Part shown: piece after piece, positions 24,167-36,295 of the stretch
How the letters are laid out: each line of letters opens with the position of its first letter
Numbering within the stretch: position 1 is the stretch's first letter
DNA from: an uncultured Phascolarctobacterium sp.
GTDB lineage: Bacteria; Bacillota; Negativicutes; Acidaminococcales; Acidaminococcaceae
Direction of reading: 5' to 3'
Assembly: GCA_949288065.1 (NCBI GenBank)
Contig: CASEIL010000014.1
Location: 1-51,550, forward strand
DNA: 51,550 nucleotides
Position numbers and translations under genes: made by a program
Notes under the pieces: model-generated
Database searches by the model: none
What the model saw: only the letters and a program-made list of their open reading frames with translations
Told to the model about the DNA's origin: nothing

Positions 24167-27100
24167 ATGACAAAAATGAAAACCATGGACGGCAATACCG
24201 CTGCGGCTTATATATCCTACGCGTTTACCGACGTGGCAGCTATTTACCCGATTACTCCGTCTTCGCCGATGGCAGAGGTTGTTGACGAATGGTCTGCCCA
24301 GGGCAAGAAGAATATTTTCGGACAGACTGTAAAGGTTCAGGAGATGCAGTCCGAAGCAGGTGCTTCCGGCGCTGTTCACGGCTCTTTGCAGGGCGGTGCC
24401 CTTACTACTACTTATACAGCATCCCAGGGCCTGCTTTTGATGATTCCGAATATGTATAAAATGGCAGGCGAGCTTTTGCCGGCAGTGTTCCATGTATCTG
24501 CGCGCGCGCTGGCTACCAGCAGCCTTTCTATTTTTGGCGACCATCAGGACGTTATGGCTACCCGCCAGACGGGTTTTGCGCTTTTGGCTGAGGGCAGCGT
24601 GCAGGAGGTTATGGACCTTGGCGGCGTTGCACATTTAGCAGCCATTAAAGGGCGCGTGCCGTTTGTAAACTTCTTCGACGGCTTCCGCACCTCGCACGAA
24701 ATTCAGAAGATTGAGCTGATGGATTACGACAAGCTGGCAGGGCTTTTAGATTGGGAGGCTGTTGACGCCTTCCGCAAACGTGCTTTGAACCCGGACAACC
24801 CGGTTATCCGCGGCACGGCGCAGAACCCGGATATTTACTTCCAGACACGTGAGGCTGTTAACAGCTATTACACCGCGCTGCCGGAAATTGTTGAAAACTA
24901 CATGAATGAAATTAACAAAATTACCGGCCGCAATTACGGTTTGTTTAATTATTATGGTGCGCCCGATGCCGAAAACATCATCATCGCCATGGGCAGCGCC
25001 TGCGAAACCATTCAGACGGTTGCCGAAAAACTGAACGCCGAGGGCAAAAAGGTTGGTTTACTTGCCGTTCACCTGTACCGTCCGTTCAGTGTTAAGCATT
25101 TTATGGCGGCTATCCCGCAGACGGTTAAACGCATTGCCGTTTTGGACCGCACCAAGGAACCGGGCGCTTTTGGCGAACCGCTTTATATGGATGTGCGCGG
25201 TGCTTTCTACGACAGTGACCGCAGCCCGATGATTATCGGCGGACGTTATGGCCTTGGCAGCAAGGATTTAACACCGAGCGATATTCTTGCCGTTTACGAA
25301 AACCTTGAGGCTGAATGCCCGAAAAATAACTTTACCATCAGCATTGTTGATGACGTTACCAACACCTCGCTTACGCCGAGCCGTGAAATTGACGTTACCG
25401 GCGCCGATACCAAGAGCTGCAAGTTCTGGGGCCTTGGCAGCGACGGCACCGTTGGCGCAAACAAGAGCGCGATTAAGATTATCGGCGACCATACCGATAT
25501 GTACGCGCAGGGCTATTTCTCTTACGATTCCAAAAAATCCGGCGGCATTACCGTTTCGCATCTGCGTTTTGGCAAGGAGCCTATCCGCGCGCCGTATTTA
25601 ATTACGGCTGCTGATTTTGTTGCCGTGCACAACCAGAGCTACGTTGATAAGTACGACGTTACCGCAGGCCTGAAAAAGGGCGGCACGTTCCTCCTCAACT
25701 GCAACTGGGGCGCAGAGGAGCTTGACAAGCACCTGCCGGGCAGCATTAAACGCTACATTGCGGAAAACGAAGTAAACTTCTATATTATCGACGCTGTTAA
25801 AATTGCGCAGCAAATCGGCCTTGGCGGACGCATTAACATGATTATGCAGTCGGCGTTCTTTAAACTGGCTGATATTATTCCGCTGGACGACGCTGTTAAA
25901 TACCTTAAGGAAGCCGTTGAACACAGCTATGGCCTGAAGGGCAAGGACGTTGTTGACATGAACAACGCCGCTATCGACATGGGTGTTAACGCCGTTGTGA
26001 AGGTTGACGTGCCTGCAAGCTGGAAAGATGCGGCTGACACTGTAACCGAAGCTAAATCCGGCAACGACTTTATTGATAAGATTCTGGTGCCGATGAACCG
26101 CCTTGAAGGAGATAAGCTGCCGGTAAGCGCATTTACCGAGCATCAGGACGGCACCTTCCCGAGCGGCACCGCTGCTTACGAAAAACGCGGTATCGCCATC
26201 AACGTGCCGGAATGGCAGATGGAAAAATGCATTCAGTGCAACCAGTGCGCCTTTGTTTGTCCGCACGCTGCCATCCGCCCCATTTTGATGACCGAAGAAG
26301 AAGCTGCTAACGCTCCGGCTGGCACTGAAGTTAAAGACGCTATCGGCGCTAAAGGGCTGAAATTCCACATGGCAGTATCGCCGCTGGACTGCACCGGCTG
26401 CGGCAACTGCGCTCAGGTTTGCCCGGCTAAGGAAAAGGCTTTGGTGCTGAAACCGCTGGAAACCCAGCTTGCCAAAGCAGAAAACTGGGAATACGCAATG
26501 CATAAGGTTGCGCCTAAACCGAACCCGATGAATAAAAACACCGTTAAGGGCGTGCAGTTTGAACAGCCGCTGTTTGAATTCAGCGGTGCGTGCGCAGGCT
26601 GCGGCGAAACCCCGTACGCCAAGCTGATTACCCAGCTGGTTGGCGACCGCATGATGATTGCCAACGCTACGGGCTGCTCCTCTATTTGGGGCGCCAGCGC
26701 ACCGAGCATGCCGTATTGCAAAAATGCACAGGGCCACGGCCCGAGCTGGGCTAACAGCCTGTTTGAGGACAACGCCGAATACGGCCTTGGTATGTACCTT
26801 GGCGTAAAACATACCCGCGAACGCGTTGCGGATAAAGTAAAAGAAGCGCTTGCCCTGCCTGTAAGCGAAGGCCTGAAAGCCGCTATGCAGGACTGGGTTG
26901 ACAATATGAACGTAAGCGACGGCACGCGCGAACGCGCCGAAGCGCTGAAAGCAGCACTGGCTGCCGAGAACAGCGACAACGCCCTGCTGAAGGAAATTGC
27001 AGGTATGGGCCAGTATTTTGTAAAACGCAGCCACTGGATTTTCGGTGGCGACGGCTGGGCCTACGACATTGGCTACGGCGGACTTGACCATGTGCTTGCC

Positions 27101-27676
27101 AGCGGCGAGAACGTAAACGTAATGGTATTTGATACTGAGGTTTACTCTAACACCGGCGGCCAGTCCTCCAAGGCAACGCCTGCTGCGGCAATCGCTAAAT
27201 TTGCTGCCAGCGGCAAACGCACCCGCAAAAAAGATTTGGGCATGATGGCAATTAGCTACGGTTATGTTTATGTAGCGCAAATTGCCATGGGCGCAGATAA
27301 AAACCAGACGCTGAAAGCAATCGCCGAAGCAGAAGCCTACGACGGCCCGTCCCTCATCATTGCTTATTCGCCGTGCATTAACCATGGCTTAAAAGCAGGC
27401 ATGGGCTGCAGCCAGCTGGAAGCTAAACGCGCCGTTGAATGCGGCTACTGGGCTAACTTCCGCTACAACCCGGATTTGAAGGAAAAAGGCCAGAACCCGT
27501 TCATCCTCGACAGCAAAGAGCCTACCGGCGACTTCCGCGAATTCTTAATGGGCGAAGTTCGTTACTCTGCCCTGTTGAAACAGTTCCCCGAACAGGCCGA
27601 AGCTCTGTTTGAAAAGACCGAAGCCGACGCTAAGGAACGCCTTGCCAACTATAAACGCCTGGCAGGGAAGGAATAA
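24167..27676 (+). CDS. nifJ: Pyruvate:ferredoxin (flavodoxin) oxidoreductase, single chain
   Basis: Converts pyruvate and CoA to acetyl-CoA, CO2 and reduced ferredoxin, the central oxygen-sensitive step of fermentation. The 1169 residues are full length. Order of domains: alpha part (AAAYISYAFTDVAAIYPITP, TASQGLLLMIPNMYK), gamma part (GLGSDGTVGANKSAIKIIGD), 2x[4Fe-4S] with CIQCNQCAFVCPH and CTGCGNCAQVCP, then the thiamine part with CAGCGETPY, TGCSSIWG, GGDGWAYDIGYGGLDH and NTGGQSSK. It is a lone gene with its own promoter and terminator. Long frames on the opposite strand are shadows. Confidence 0.97.
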   Translation: MTKMKTMDGNTAAAYISYAFTDVAAIYPITPSSPMAEVVDEWSAQGKKNIFGQTVKVQEMQSEAGASGAVHGSLQGGALTTTYTASQGLLLMIPNMYKMAGELLPAVFHVSARALATSSLSIFGDHQDVMATRQTGFALLAEGSVQEVMDLGGVAHLAAIKGRVPFVNFFDGFRTSHEIQKIELMDYDKLAGLLDWEAVDAFRKRALNPDNPVIRGTAQNPDIYFQTREAVNSYYTALPEIVENYMNEINKITGRNYGLFNYYGAPDAENIIIAMGSACETIQTVAEKLNAEGKKVGLLAVHLYRPFSVKHFMAAIPQTVKRIAVLDRTKEPGAFGEPLYMDVRGAFYDSDRSPMIIGGRYGLGSKDLTPSDILAVYENLEAECPKNNFTISIVDDVTNTSLTPSREIDVTGADTKSCKFWGLGSDGTVGANKSAIKIIGDHTDMYAQGYFSYDSKKSGGITVSHLRFGKEPIRAPYLITAADFVAVHNQSYVDKYDVTAGLKKGGTFLLNCNWGAEELDKHLPGSIKRYIAENEVNFYIIDAVKIAQQIGLGGRINMIMQSAFFKLADIIPLDDAVKYLKEAVEHSYGLKGKDVVDMNNAAIDMGVNAVVKVDVPASWKDAADTVTEAKSGNDFIDKILVPMNRLEGDKLPVSAFTEHQDGTFPSGTAAYEKRGIAINVPEWQMEKCIQCNQCAFVCPHAAIRPILMTEEEAANAPAGTEVKDAIGAKGLKFHMAVSPLDCTGCGNCAQVCPAKEKALVLKPLETQLAKAENWEYAMHKVAPKPNPMNKNTVKGVQFEQPLFEFSGACAGCGETPYAKLITQLVGDRMMIANATGCSSIWGASAPSMPYCKNAQGHGPSWANSLFEDNAEYGLGMYLGVKHTRERVADKVKEALALPVSEGLKAAMQDWVDNMNVSDGTRERAEALKAALAAENSDNALLKEIAGMGQYFVKRSHWIFGGDGWAYDIGYGGLDHVLASGENVNVMVFDTEVYSNTGGQSSKATPAAAIAKFAASGKRTRKKDLGMMAISYGYVYVAQIAMGADKNQTLKAIAEAEAYDGPSLIIAYSPCINHGLKAGMGCSQLEAKRAVECGYWANFRYNPDLKEKGQNPFILDSKEPTGDFREFLMGEVRYSALLKQFPEQAEALFEKTEADAKERLANYKRLAGKE

Positions 27677-27693
27677 AATAATGCTGTAACAAC

Positions 27694-27729
27694 TAACCCC
27701 GGACGTAAAAATCCGGGGTTATCTTTTTT
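27694..27729 (+). terminator. nifJ terminator
   Basis: Ten-base stem TAACCCCGGA / TCCGGGGTTA, then a T run. Confidence 0.92.
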
Positions 27730-27824
27730 ATAAAACACGGCAGGAAAAAACGCTATTAGCGAGAATATAAATAAAGTTACGCAGATAAAGATTATGATTG
27801 ATTAGTTGTTTTATGGAGGACAGA

Positions 27825-30041
27825 ATGACAGATTGTACTTACGGACTGAATCCGCAGCAGGCGGAAGCTGTAATTAATACGGAAGGGCCGATGCTGATTA
27901 TGGCAGGCGCAGGCAGCGGCAAAACCAAGGTGCTTACCTGCCGCGTGGCCAACCTTTTGCAAAAGGGCGTGCGTCCCTACCGCATTTTGGCCATTACCTT
28001 TACCAACAAGGCTGCCGCCGAAATGCGCGAGCGCGTGAACAATATGAGCGGCGCTGCTGCTAAAGATGTGTGGCTGTTTACCTTCCATGCCTTTTGCGCC
28101 CGCTTTTTGCGGATGGAAATAGACAAGCTGCCGGGCTACGGCGGCAATTTTGCCATTTATGATACGGCGGACAGCCAGAATTTGATTAAGCAGATTTTAA
28201 AGGAACAGAACCTTGACGATAAGCGCTTTCAGCCTGCGGGCATTTTGTCGCGCATCAGCAACGCTAAAAACGCTTTGCAGGACGCCGATGCTTTTGCACG
28301 CGAGGCTGGCGATTTTTACGAGCAGAAAGTGGCGGAGGTTTACGCCAGCTATCAGCAAAAGCTGCAAACCAATAACGCGCTTGATTTTGACGATTTGTTA
28401 ATGCTTTCTATTAAATTATTGAACGAAAACAAAGAGGTGCGCGAAAAATACCAGGAGCGTTTTGATTATCTTCTGGTGGACGAGTATCAGGACACGAACC
28501 ACGCGCAGTACCTTTTAACCAAGCTGTTGGCAGCCAAGCACCGCAACATTTGCGTGGTGGGTGATGCGGACCAGAGTATTTACGGCTGGCGCGGCGCGGA
28601 TATTCAAAACATTTTGGATTTTGAAAAGGATTACCCCGACGCGAAGGTAATTAAGCTGGAGCAGAACTACCGCAGCACGCAGGTTATTTTGGACGCCGCC
28701 AACGCGGTGATTGAAAACAACACCGGCCGCAAGCCGAAAAATTTGTGGACGGATAACAAAAGCGGTGCGGAGATTACGTATTTTCAGGCCGTTGATGAAC
28801 GCGACGAGGCGCGTTTTGTAATTGAGCAGGTGCAGAACCTGCAGCAGACCGAAGGCAAAAAGTTGGGTGATATGGCTGTGCTGTACCGCACCAACACGCA
28901 GAGCCGTATTTTTGAAGAAATGCTGATTAAGAGCGGAATTAGCTACAACATGGTGGGCGGCTTAAAATTCTACGAGCGTAAGGAAATTAAGGACATTATT
29001 GCTTACCTGCGTGTAATTTTTAACCCGGCTGATTCGCTGAGCCTTTTGCGCATTATTAACGTGCCTAAGCGCGGCATTGGCGATGCTTCGCTGGCAAAAA
29101 TTCAGGCGCACGCCGCTGCCAACAACGTAAGCCTGTTTGAGGCTGTTTCCAACGCTTCGGCGATTGACGGGCTGAGCAGCCGCTTTGTAAGCAAGCTGGA
29201 CGATTTAGCGGGCGTAATATTTGAACTGATGAACCTTTCGGCCGAGGTGCCGGTGGAAACCTTAATTGAGCGCGTGCTGCGCGACACCGGTTACCTTGAA
29301 GAACTGGAGAACGAGCGCACACCGCAGGCGCAGAGCCGCATTGATAACTTGCAGGAACTTATCAGCGTGGCGCAGGAATTTGCCAAGAGCGAGGAAGAAA
29401 ACAATTTGGAAAACTTCCTTGCGCATGTAGCGCTGGTGTCCGACATCGACGACGCGGAACTGGGCGAGGATGCCATTACCTTAATGACGCTGCATTCCTC
29501 CAAGGGTCTGGAGTTTCCGGTTGTGTTCCTTGCCGGTATGGAAGAAGGCATCTTCCCGCACGCGCGCACACTGATGGACGAAACGGAAATTGAAGAGGAG
29601 CGTCGCCTGTGTTATGTGGGCATTACCCGCGCCAAGGAAAAACTCTTTTTGAGCAGCACCAAAATGCGCACCATCTACGGCAACACGGTAACATATCCGC
29701 CTTCCCGCTTTTTGCAGGAAATTCCGCAGCATCTGGTGAAAACCATTAAAAGGCAGGAACGCCCCAGCGCTTTGGACAATTTTAAAAAGGTCAGCGAAAA
29801 GCGCAGCACCTGGTGCAATAATTTTAATACCCGCGGCTATGTGCCGGCTAATAAATATCCCGCCGGTGCGGGAACCAAGGGCACCTTTAGCGTGGGCGAA
29901 AGGGTTAACCACAGCAAATGGGGCGACGGCATGGTTGTGGCCGTGAAGGACTGCGACGACGGGCAGGAGGTTAAGGTGGCTTTTGCCGGCGCCGGTGTGC
30001 GCAGCCTGCTGACAAAGTATGCCGTGCTGAAAAAATTGTAA
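27825..30041 (+). CDS. pcrA: ATP-dependent DNA helicase PcrA/UvrD (SF1)
   Basis: A 3'-5' helicase for repair and removal of obstacles from DNA, 738 residues. Motifs in order: NPQQAEAV (Q motif), GAGSGKTK (Walker A), TFTNKAAAEMRER, DEYQDTN (Walker B), GDADQSIYGWRGA, LEQNYRST, TLHSSKGLEFPVVF and CYVGITRAKEKL. The C-terminus ends in a Tudor-like region (VGERVNHSKWGDG) as in Gram-positive PcrA. I choose ATG 27825 after TGGAGG rather than TTG 27798. Followed after 15 bases by ligA, the usual pcrA-ligA pairing in Bacillota. Confidence 0.95.
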   Translation: MTDCTYGLNPQQAEAVINTEGPMLIMAGAGSGKTKVLTCRVANLLQKGVRPYRILAITFTNKAAAEMRERVNNMSGAAAKDVWLFTFHAFCARFLRMEIDKLPGYGGNFAIYDTADSQNLIKQILKEQNLDDKRFQPAGILSRISNAKNALQDADAFAREAGDFYEQKVAEVYASYQQKLQTNNALDFDDLLMLSIKLLNENKEVREKYQERFDYLLVDEYQDTNHAQYLLTKLLAAKHRNICVVGDADQSIYGWRGADIQNILDFEKDYPDAKVIKLEQNYRSTQVILDAANAVIENNTGRKPKNLWTDNKSGAEITYFQAVDERDEARFVIEQVQNLQQTEGKKLGDMAVLYRTNTQSRIFEEMLIKSGISYNMVGGLKFYERKEIKDIIAYLRVIFNPADSLSLLRIINVPKRGIGDASLAKIQAHAAANNVSLFEAVSNASAIDGLSSRFVSKLDDLAGVIFELMNLSAEVPVETLIERVLRDTGYLEELENERTPQAQSRIDNLQELISVAQEFAKSEEENNLENFLAHVALVSDIDDAELGEDAITLMTLHSSKGLEFPVVFLAGMEEGIFPHARTLMDETEIEEERRLCYVGITRAKEKLFLSSTKMRTIYGNTVTYPPSRFLQEIPQHLVKTIKRQERPSALDNFKKVSEKRSTWCNNFNTRGYVPANKYPAGAGTKGTFSVGERVNHSKWGDGMVVAVKDCDDGQEVKVAFAGAGVRSLLTKYAVLKKL

Positions 30042-32138
<2,097 letters not shown>

Positions 32139-32153
32139 AAAGGCAGGTGCGGT

Positions 32154-32843
32154 ATGAAACAGGTTTATAAATTTTTGGCGGCGGTAATGCTGGCGGTGTT
32201 CTGCGTTAGCGGCAGCGCGCTGGCGGCGGAAAAGGAAGTTAGCAGCATTGACGCTGTCGACATGGGCGTTGCCGATACGGGCGAAACGCATTTTACCAAA
32301 ACCGATGCGGAGCTGACCGAGTGCACGGAGGATTACACCGTGGCGGTGCTGCCGTATGTGGATTTATCCGGCCTTGAAGGCCGCAGCCGCGAGATGGCGG
32401 TGAACGCCGTTAAGGAAGCCTTGCAGAAAAAATACCCCGGCAAGAAAAACAGCCCCACCAAAATTGTGGGCAGCAACGCTTTGCAGAAGGCCATGCTGGC
32501 GCACCCGTTTGAAAATGCCGAAGCACCGACGCTGGACGAACTTGTCGCCGTTGGTAAGGCGTGCAGTGCGGACCGGGTGTTGTTCATCAGCCTGCTGCCG
32601 GTGCGCGAGAACGAAACCGGCTTTATGGTTATCGTCGGCTCGCAAACGTACAGCGCTGTGGTAACGATGAAGCTGAAATGTGTGGACGTTAACAACGCAC
32701 GCTTTTTGTATAACCAGAATGTGGAGGGCATCGGCTCGTCCAGTTCCATCAACTTCTGGCGCATCGGCGAACCGAGCCGCGCCAAAGCCGTTAAACGCGG
32801 CGTGGAAGACTGCATGGAAAACTTTTTGACTTCGTTTGATTAA
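32154..32843 (+). CDS. Exported protein of unknown function
   Basis: A 229-residue protein with a clear signal peptide: basic start MKQVYK, hydrophobic core, and a cut site after SALA (about residue 24). The mature part begins acidic and then has TVAVLPYVDLSGLEGRS, reminiscent of the start of CsgG-like or TolB-like periplasmic domains (an AVLPF-type strand), a central DRVLFISLLPV strand and a C-terminal amphipathic helix. I cannot name a family with certainty. It follows ligA after 15 bp and precedes a terminator, so it is probably cotranscribed with pcrA-ligA. Confidence 0.75.
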   Translation: MKQVYKFLAAVMLAVFCVSGSALAAEKEVSSIDAVDMGVADTGETHFTKTDAELTECTEDYTVAVLPYVDLSGLEGRSREMAVNAVKEALQKKYPGKKNSPTKIVGSNALQKAMLAHPFENAEAPTLDELVAVGKACSADRVLFISLLPVRENETGFMVIVGSQTYSAVVTMKLKCVDVNNARFLYNQNVEGIGSSSSINFWRIGEPSRAKAVKRGVEDCMENFLTSFD

Positions 32844-32848
32844 AATTT

Positions 32849-32876
32849 GCCTCCGCATTTTGCGGGGGCTGTTTTA
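32849..32876 (+). terminator. Terminator of the pcrA-ligA operon
   Basis: Stem GCCTCCGCA / TGCGGGGGC with a three-base loop, followed by GTTTTATTT. Confidence 0.85.
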
Positions 32877-32879
32877 TTT

Positions 32880-32897
32880 ATTGCCGCGCGCGGCAAT
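32880..32897. promoter_or_regulatory. 18-base perfect palindrome upstream of gatC
   Basis: ATTGCCGCGCGCGGCAAT is fully self-complementary without a spacer. It lies between the previous terminator and the gatC promoter, so it may be an operator; no known regulator site is recognised. Confidence 0.45.
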
Positions 32898-32958
32898 TTT
32901 ACATAATTTTATTTAGCAAGTGCTTACCAAAATAGTGCAAAACAAAGCGGCAGTGTGA

Positions 32959-32964
32959 TATAAT
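32959..32964 (+). promoter_or_regulatory. Extended -10 box of the gatCAB promoter
   Basis: TGTGATATAAT with an extended TG; the -35 region is weak (GCAAAA at 17 bases). Confidence 0.6.
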
Positions 32965-33012
32965 AGAACAGGTTATTTATTAAACTTACATAAATTTTTA
33001 GGAGGCGTACTA

Positions 33013-33300
33013 ATGAAGGTAACAACTAAAGATGTTGAACACATCGCCAGGCTTTCCCGCTTAACCATTCCGGAAAGCGAAATGGAAAAATTTACCGAAC
33101 AGTTTAACCAAATCCTCAATTATGCCGATATTCTGGAAAAAGTAGATACTGAGGGCATTGAGCCGACTCCGTATGTGCTGCCGGTAAGCAACGCGTTCCG
33201 CGAGGACGTGGTAAAACCGGGCGTAACGCACGAGGAAGCGCTTAAAAATGCGCCTGCCGTTTACAACGACGGCTTTAAAGTACCGCGCGTAATCGAATAA
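33013..33300 (+). CDS. gatC: Asp/Glu-tRNA amidotransferase subunit C
   Basis: A 95-residue subunit that helps GatA and GatB assemble. [20 protein letters not shown], split as [10 protein letters not shown] and [29 protein letters not shown] and the linker around [18 protein letters not shown] are typical. GGAGG precedes the ATG. First gene of gatCAB. Confidence 0.95.
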   Translation: MKVTTKDVEHIARLSRLTIPESEMEKFTEQFNQILNYADILEKVDTEGIEPTPYVLPVSNAFREDVVKPGVTHEEALKNAPAVYNDGFKVPRVIE

Positions 33301-33317
33301 CAGAAGGAGGAACCACT

Positions 33318-34730
33318 GTGGATTTATATAAATTAACAGCCCACGAGCTGCACAACCGCATTGATGAGGTTGAAGATAAGGTTCAGGCGTATGTAACGCT
33401 TGATAAGGAAAACGCTCTGGCGCAGGCCGCTAAGGTTGACGCTAAAATTGCCGCTGGCGAAGCCATTGCCCCGCTGGCAGGTATCCCCGGCGCTATTAAA
33501 GACAATATTTGCACCAAAGGCTTACTTACCACCTGCTCCAGCAAGATGCTGGCCAATGTTGTGCCTATTTACGACGCGCACGTTATTACCAAGCTGCGTG
33601 CCGACGACGCTATTTTTACCGGCAAAACCAATATGGACGAGTTTGCGATGGGCTCCACCACCGAAAGCTCCTACTTCCATAAAACCTATAACCCGTGGAA
33701 CCTTGACCGTGTTCCGGGCGGCTCCTCCGGCGGCAGCGCTGCTGCTATTGCTGCGGGCGAGGCTATCTGGAGCTTAGGCTCCGATACCGGCGGTTCCATC
33801 CGCCAGCCGGCTTCCTTTAACGGCTGCGTTGGCATTAAGCCGACTTACGGCCGCGTAAGCCGTTACGGCTGCGTTGCGTTTGCGTCCTCTCTTGACCAGA
33901 TTGGGCCTATTACCCGCGACGTTACCGACGCTGCTACCGTGCTGAACTGCATTTGCGGCAAGGACGAGCACGATTCTACCAGCCTGCCGGTTGACGTGCC
34001 CGATTTTACCAAAGCCCTGCGCGCCGACGTTAAAGGCCTGCGCATCGGCCTGCCGAAGGAATACTACGGCGAAGGCGTTGACCCGAAGGTTAAAGCCGAA
34101 ATTGAAAAAGCCGTTAAAACCTATGAATCGCTCGGTGCGGAAATTGTTGATATTTCCCTGCCGCATACCGAATATGCTGTAATTACTTATTACATCATCG
34201 CTCCGGCGGAAGCAAGCGCCAACCTTGCCCGCTACGACGGCGTGCGTTACGGCTTCCGTGCCGCTAACGCCACCAGCGCGCCCGAGATGACGATGCTGAG
34301 CCGTACCGAAGGCTTCGGCCCGGAAGTTCGCCGCCGCATTATGCTGGGCACCTACGTTTTAAGCAGCGGCTATTATGATGCTTACTACAAAAAAGCCATG
34401 CAGGTGCGTACCCTTATCCGCCGCGACTTTAACCAGGCGTTTGAAAAATGCGACGTGCTCTTAACGCCGACCAGCCCGGTTGTTGCTTATCCGGTGGACG
34501 GCAAGATGGACCCGCTTTCCATTTATATGCTGGACGTTACTACTATCCCTGTTAATATGGCAGGTTTGCCGGGTATTTCCATCCCCTGCGGCTTTGCAGA
34601 CGGTATGCCGGTAGGCATGCAGCTCATAGGCAAAGTGCTTGATGAGGAAACCGTGCTGCGCGCAGCTTATACCTTTGAACAGGCAACTGACTTCCATAAA
34701 GCAATGGCACCGCTGGGAGGTAACAAATAA
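33318..34730 (+). CDS. gatA: Asp/Glu-tRNA amidotransferase subunit A (amidase)
   Basis: Glutamine amidase that provides ammonia for conversion of Glu-tRNA(Gln) to Gln-tRNA(Gln). 470 residues with the amidase signature [14 protein letters not shown] and the Ser-cisSer-Lys triad: Lys in AIKDNI, Ser in the GSSGG region, Ser in [11 protein letters not shown]. Starts at GTG 33318 after AGGAGG. Its stop overlaps the gatB start (TAATG). Confidence 0.96.
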   Translation: MDLYKLTAHELHNRIDEVEDKVQAYVTLDKENALAQAAKVDAKIAAGEAIAPLAGIPGAIKDNICTKGLLTTCSSKMLANVVPIYDAHVITKLRADDAIFTGKTNMDEFAMGSTTESSYFHKTYNPWNLDRVPGGSSGGSAAAIAAGEAIWSLGSDTGGSIRQPASFNGCVGIKPTYGRVSRYGCVAFASSLDQIGPITRDVTDAATVLNCICGKDEHDSTSLPVDVPDFTKALRADVKGLRIGLPKEYYGEGVDPKVKAEIEKAVKTYESLGAEIVDISLPHTEYAVITYYIIAPAEASANLARYDGVRYGFRAANATSAPEMTMLSRTEGFGPEVRRRIMLGTYVLSSGYYDAYYKKAMQVRTLIRRDFNQAFEKCDVLLTPTSPVVAYPVDGKMDPLSIYMLDVTTIPVNMAGLPGISIPCGFADGMPVGMQLIGKVLDEETVLRAAYTFEQATDFHKAMAPLGGNK

Positions 34731-36152
34731 TGAAAAACTATATTACAGTTATCGGCCTTGAAGTACATGCCGAATTAAAAACCACCGACGGAGTTCGGCA
34801 GCCAGCCTAACACCCACGTTTGCCCCGTGTGCCTTGGCATGCCGGGAGCACTGCCGGTTTTAAACAAGCAGGTTGTTGAATTTGCCATCCGCACCGGCCT
34901 GGCACTGAACTGCGATATTCAGAAATTCAACAAGTTCGACCGTAAAAACTATTTTTACCCCGACCTTGCCAAAAACTACCAAATTTCCCAGTTTGACCAG
35001 CCGATTTGCCTCGGCGGCCATATTGATATTGAAGTTGACGGCGTGCCTAAACGCCTTGGCATTACCCGCATTCACATGGAAGAGGACGCAGGCAAGCTGA
35101 ACCACAGCGGCGCTACCATCAGCACGTCCGATTTCTCCTCTGTTGACTACAACCGTGCCGGCGTGCCGCTGCTCGAGATTGTTTCCGAGCCTGACATGCG
35201 CAGCGCCGAGGAAGCACGCGCTTATATGGAACAGCTGAAGGCAGTGCTGGAATACATCGACGTTTGCGACTGCAAAATGCAGGAAGGCAGCCTGCGCTGC
35301 GACGCCAACATTTCCATCATGCCGGAAGGCGCTAAGGAATTTGGCACCCGCGCCGAAATTAAAAACCTTAACAGCTTCCGCGCTTTGGTGCGCGCCATTG
35401 AATACGAGGTTGAACGCCAGAAAGCCATCCTTGAGGACGGCGGCCATGTAGTGCAGGAAACCCGCACCTGGGACGAAGCCAACGGCGTAACCCTTTCCAT
35501 GCGCAGCAAGGAAGAAGCGCACGATTACCGCTACTTCCCGGAACCGGACCTTGTGCCGGTGGAAATTGACGACGCGTGGATTGAACGCGTACGCGCCGAA
35601 CTGCCGGAACTGCCGGCACAGCGTTTGCAGCGCCTGGTGGAAAAACACGGCCTGCCGAAGTACGACGCATCCTTGATTGTTGCCACCAAAGCCATGGCAG
35701 ATTATTTTGACGCTGCCTGCGCAAACAGCAAGGACGATAAAGGCGTATCCAACTGGATTTTGGGCGACGTTTCCGCCTACCTCAATGCCGAAAACATTAC
35801 CATTAACGAGTTCCCAGTTAAACCGGAAAACCTTGGCGAACTGGTAACGCTGACGAAAGACGGCGTGCTTAGCAGCAAGCTGGCTAAAAAGGTATTTGCC
35901 GAAATGCTGAAAAACAGCGACAAGACCCCGAAACAGCTTGTTAAAGAGCTGGGGCTGGAACAGGTTAGCGACGAGGGCGCTATTGCCGCCATTGTTGACG
36001 AGGTTCTGGCAGAAAACCCGCAGTCCGTTGCCGACTACAAAGCAGGCAAGGATAAAGCCATCGGCTTCCTTGTTGGCCAGGTAATGAAAAAATCCCGTGG
36101 CAAAGCCAACCCGGGCATGGTTAACAAACTGCTGAAAGAAAAAATGCAGTAA
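34730..36152 (+). pseudogene. gatB: Asp/Glu-tRNA amidotransferase subunit B, frameshifted near the start
   Basis: Kinase/transamidase subunit of GatCAB. The normal start is ATG 34730, reading [19 protein letters not shown]. After about 34787 the frame is lost: it continues DGVRQPA and stops at 34808-34810. The correct frame resumes from 34788 as [20 protein letters not shown] and is then intact to 36152 ([29 protein letters not shown] and the C-terminal YqeY-like tail). From memory of the family, about eight residues including the first CGC cysteine pair should lie between, so roughly 23 bases seem to be missing. It could be an assembly or sequencing deletion, or a real mutation; the rest shows no decay. 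GTG 34827 could start only a shortened protein lacking the N-terminus. Confidence 0.9.
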
Positions 36153-36190
36153 TTAAAAACCAAAAACTTCCGCTTACGCGGATAAAACAA

Positions 36191-36222
36191 ACGGCAGGTT
36201 CATTGCGAGCCTGCCGTTTTTG
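36191..36222 (+). terminator. gatCAB terminator, copy 1 of a repeated unit
   Basis: Stem ACGGCAGG / CCTGCCGT with T run. It lies in a 47-base unit (about 36180-36226) repeated almost exactly at 38136-38182. Confidence 0.9.
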
Positions 36223-36234
36223 TGTGTGCCTGTT

Positions 36235-36264
36235 TTGCAATTGAATATCGCGGCGTGGTACAAT
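36235..36264 (+). promoter_or_regulatory. Promoter of LysR gene 1
   Basis: TTGCAA (36235-36240), 18-base spacer, TACAAT (36259-36264). Confidence 0.65.
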
Positions 36265-36295
36265 TAAATAAAGTTAAACGGCGGAGGTACATGCA

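Noticed and set aside
25598..27385. 595-codon frame on the minus strand opposite nifJ
   Set aside because: Shadow caused by biased codon use in nifJ; the translation has no domain pattern and nifJ is intact on the other strand.
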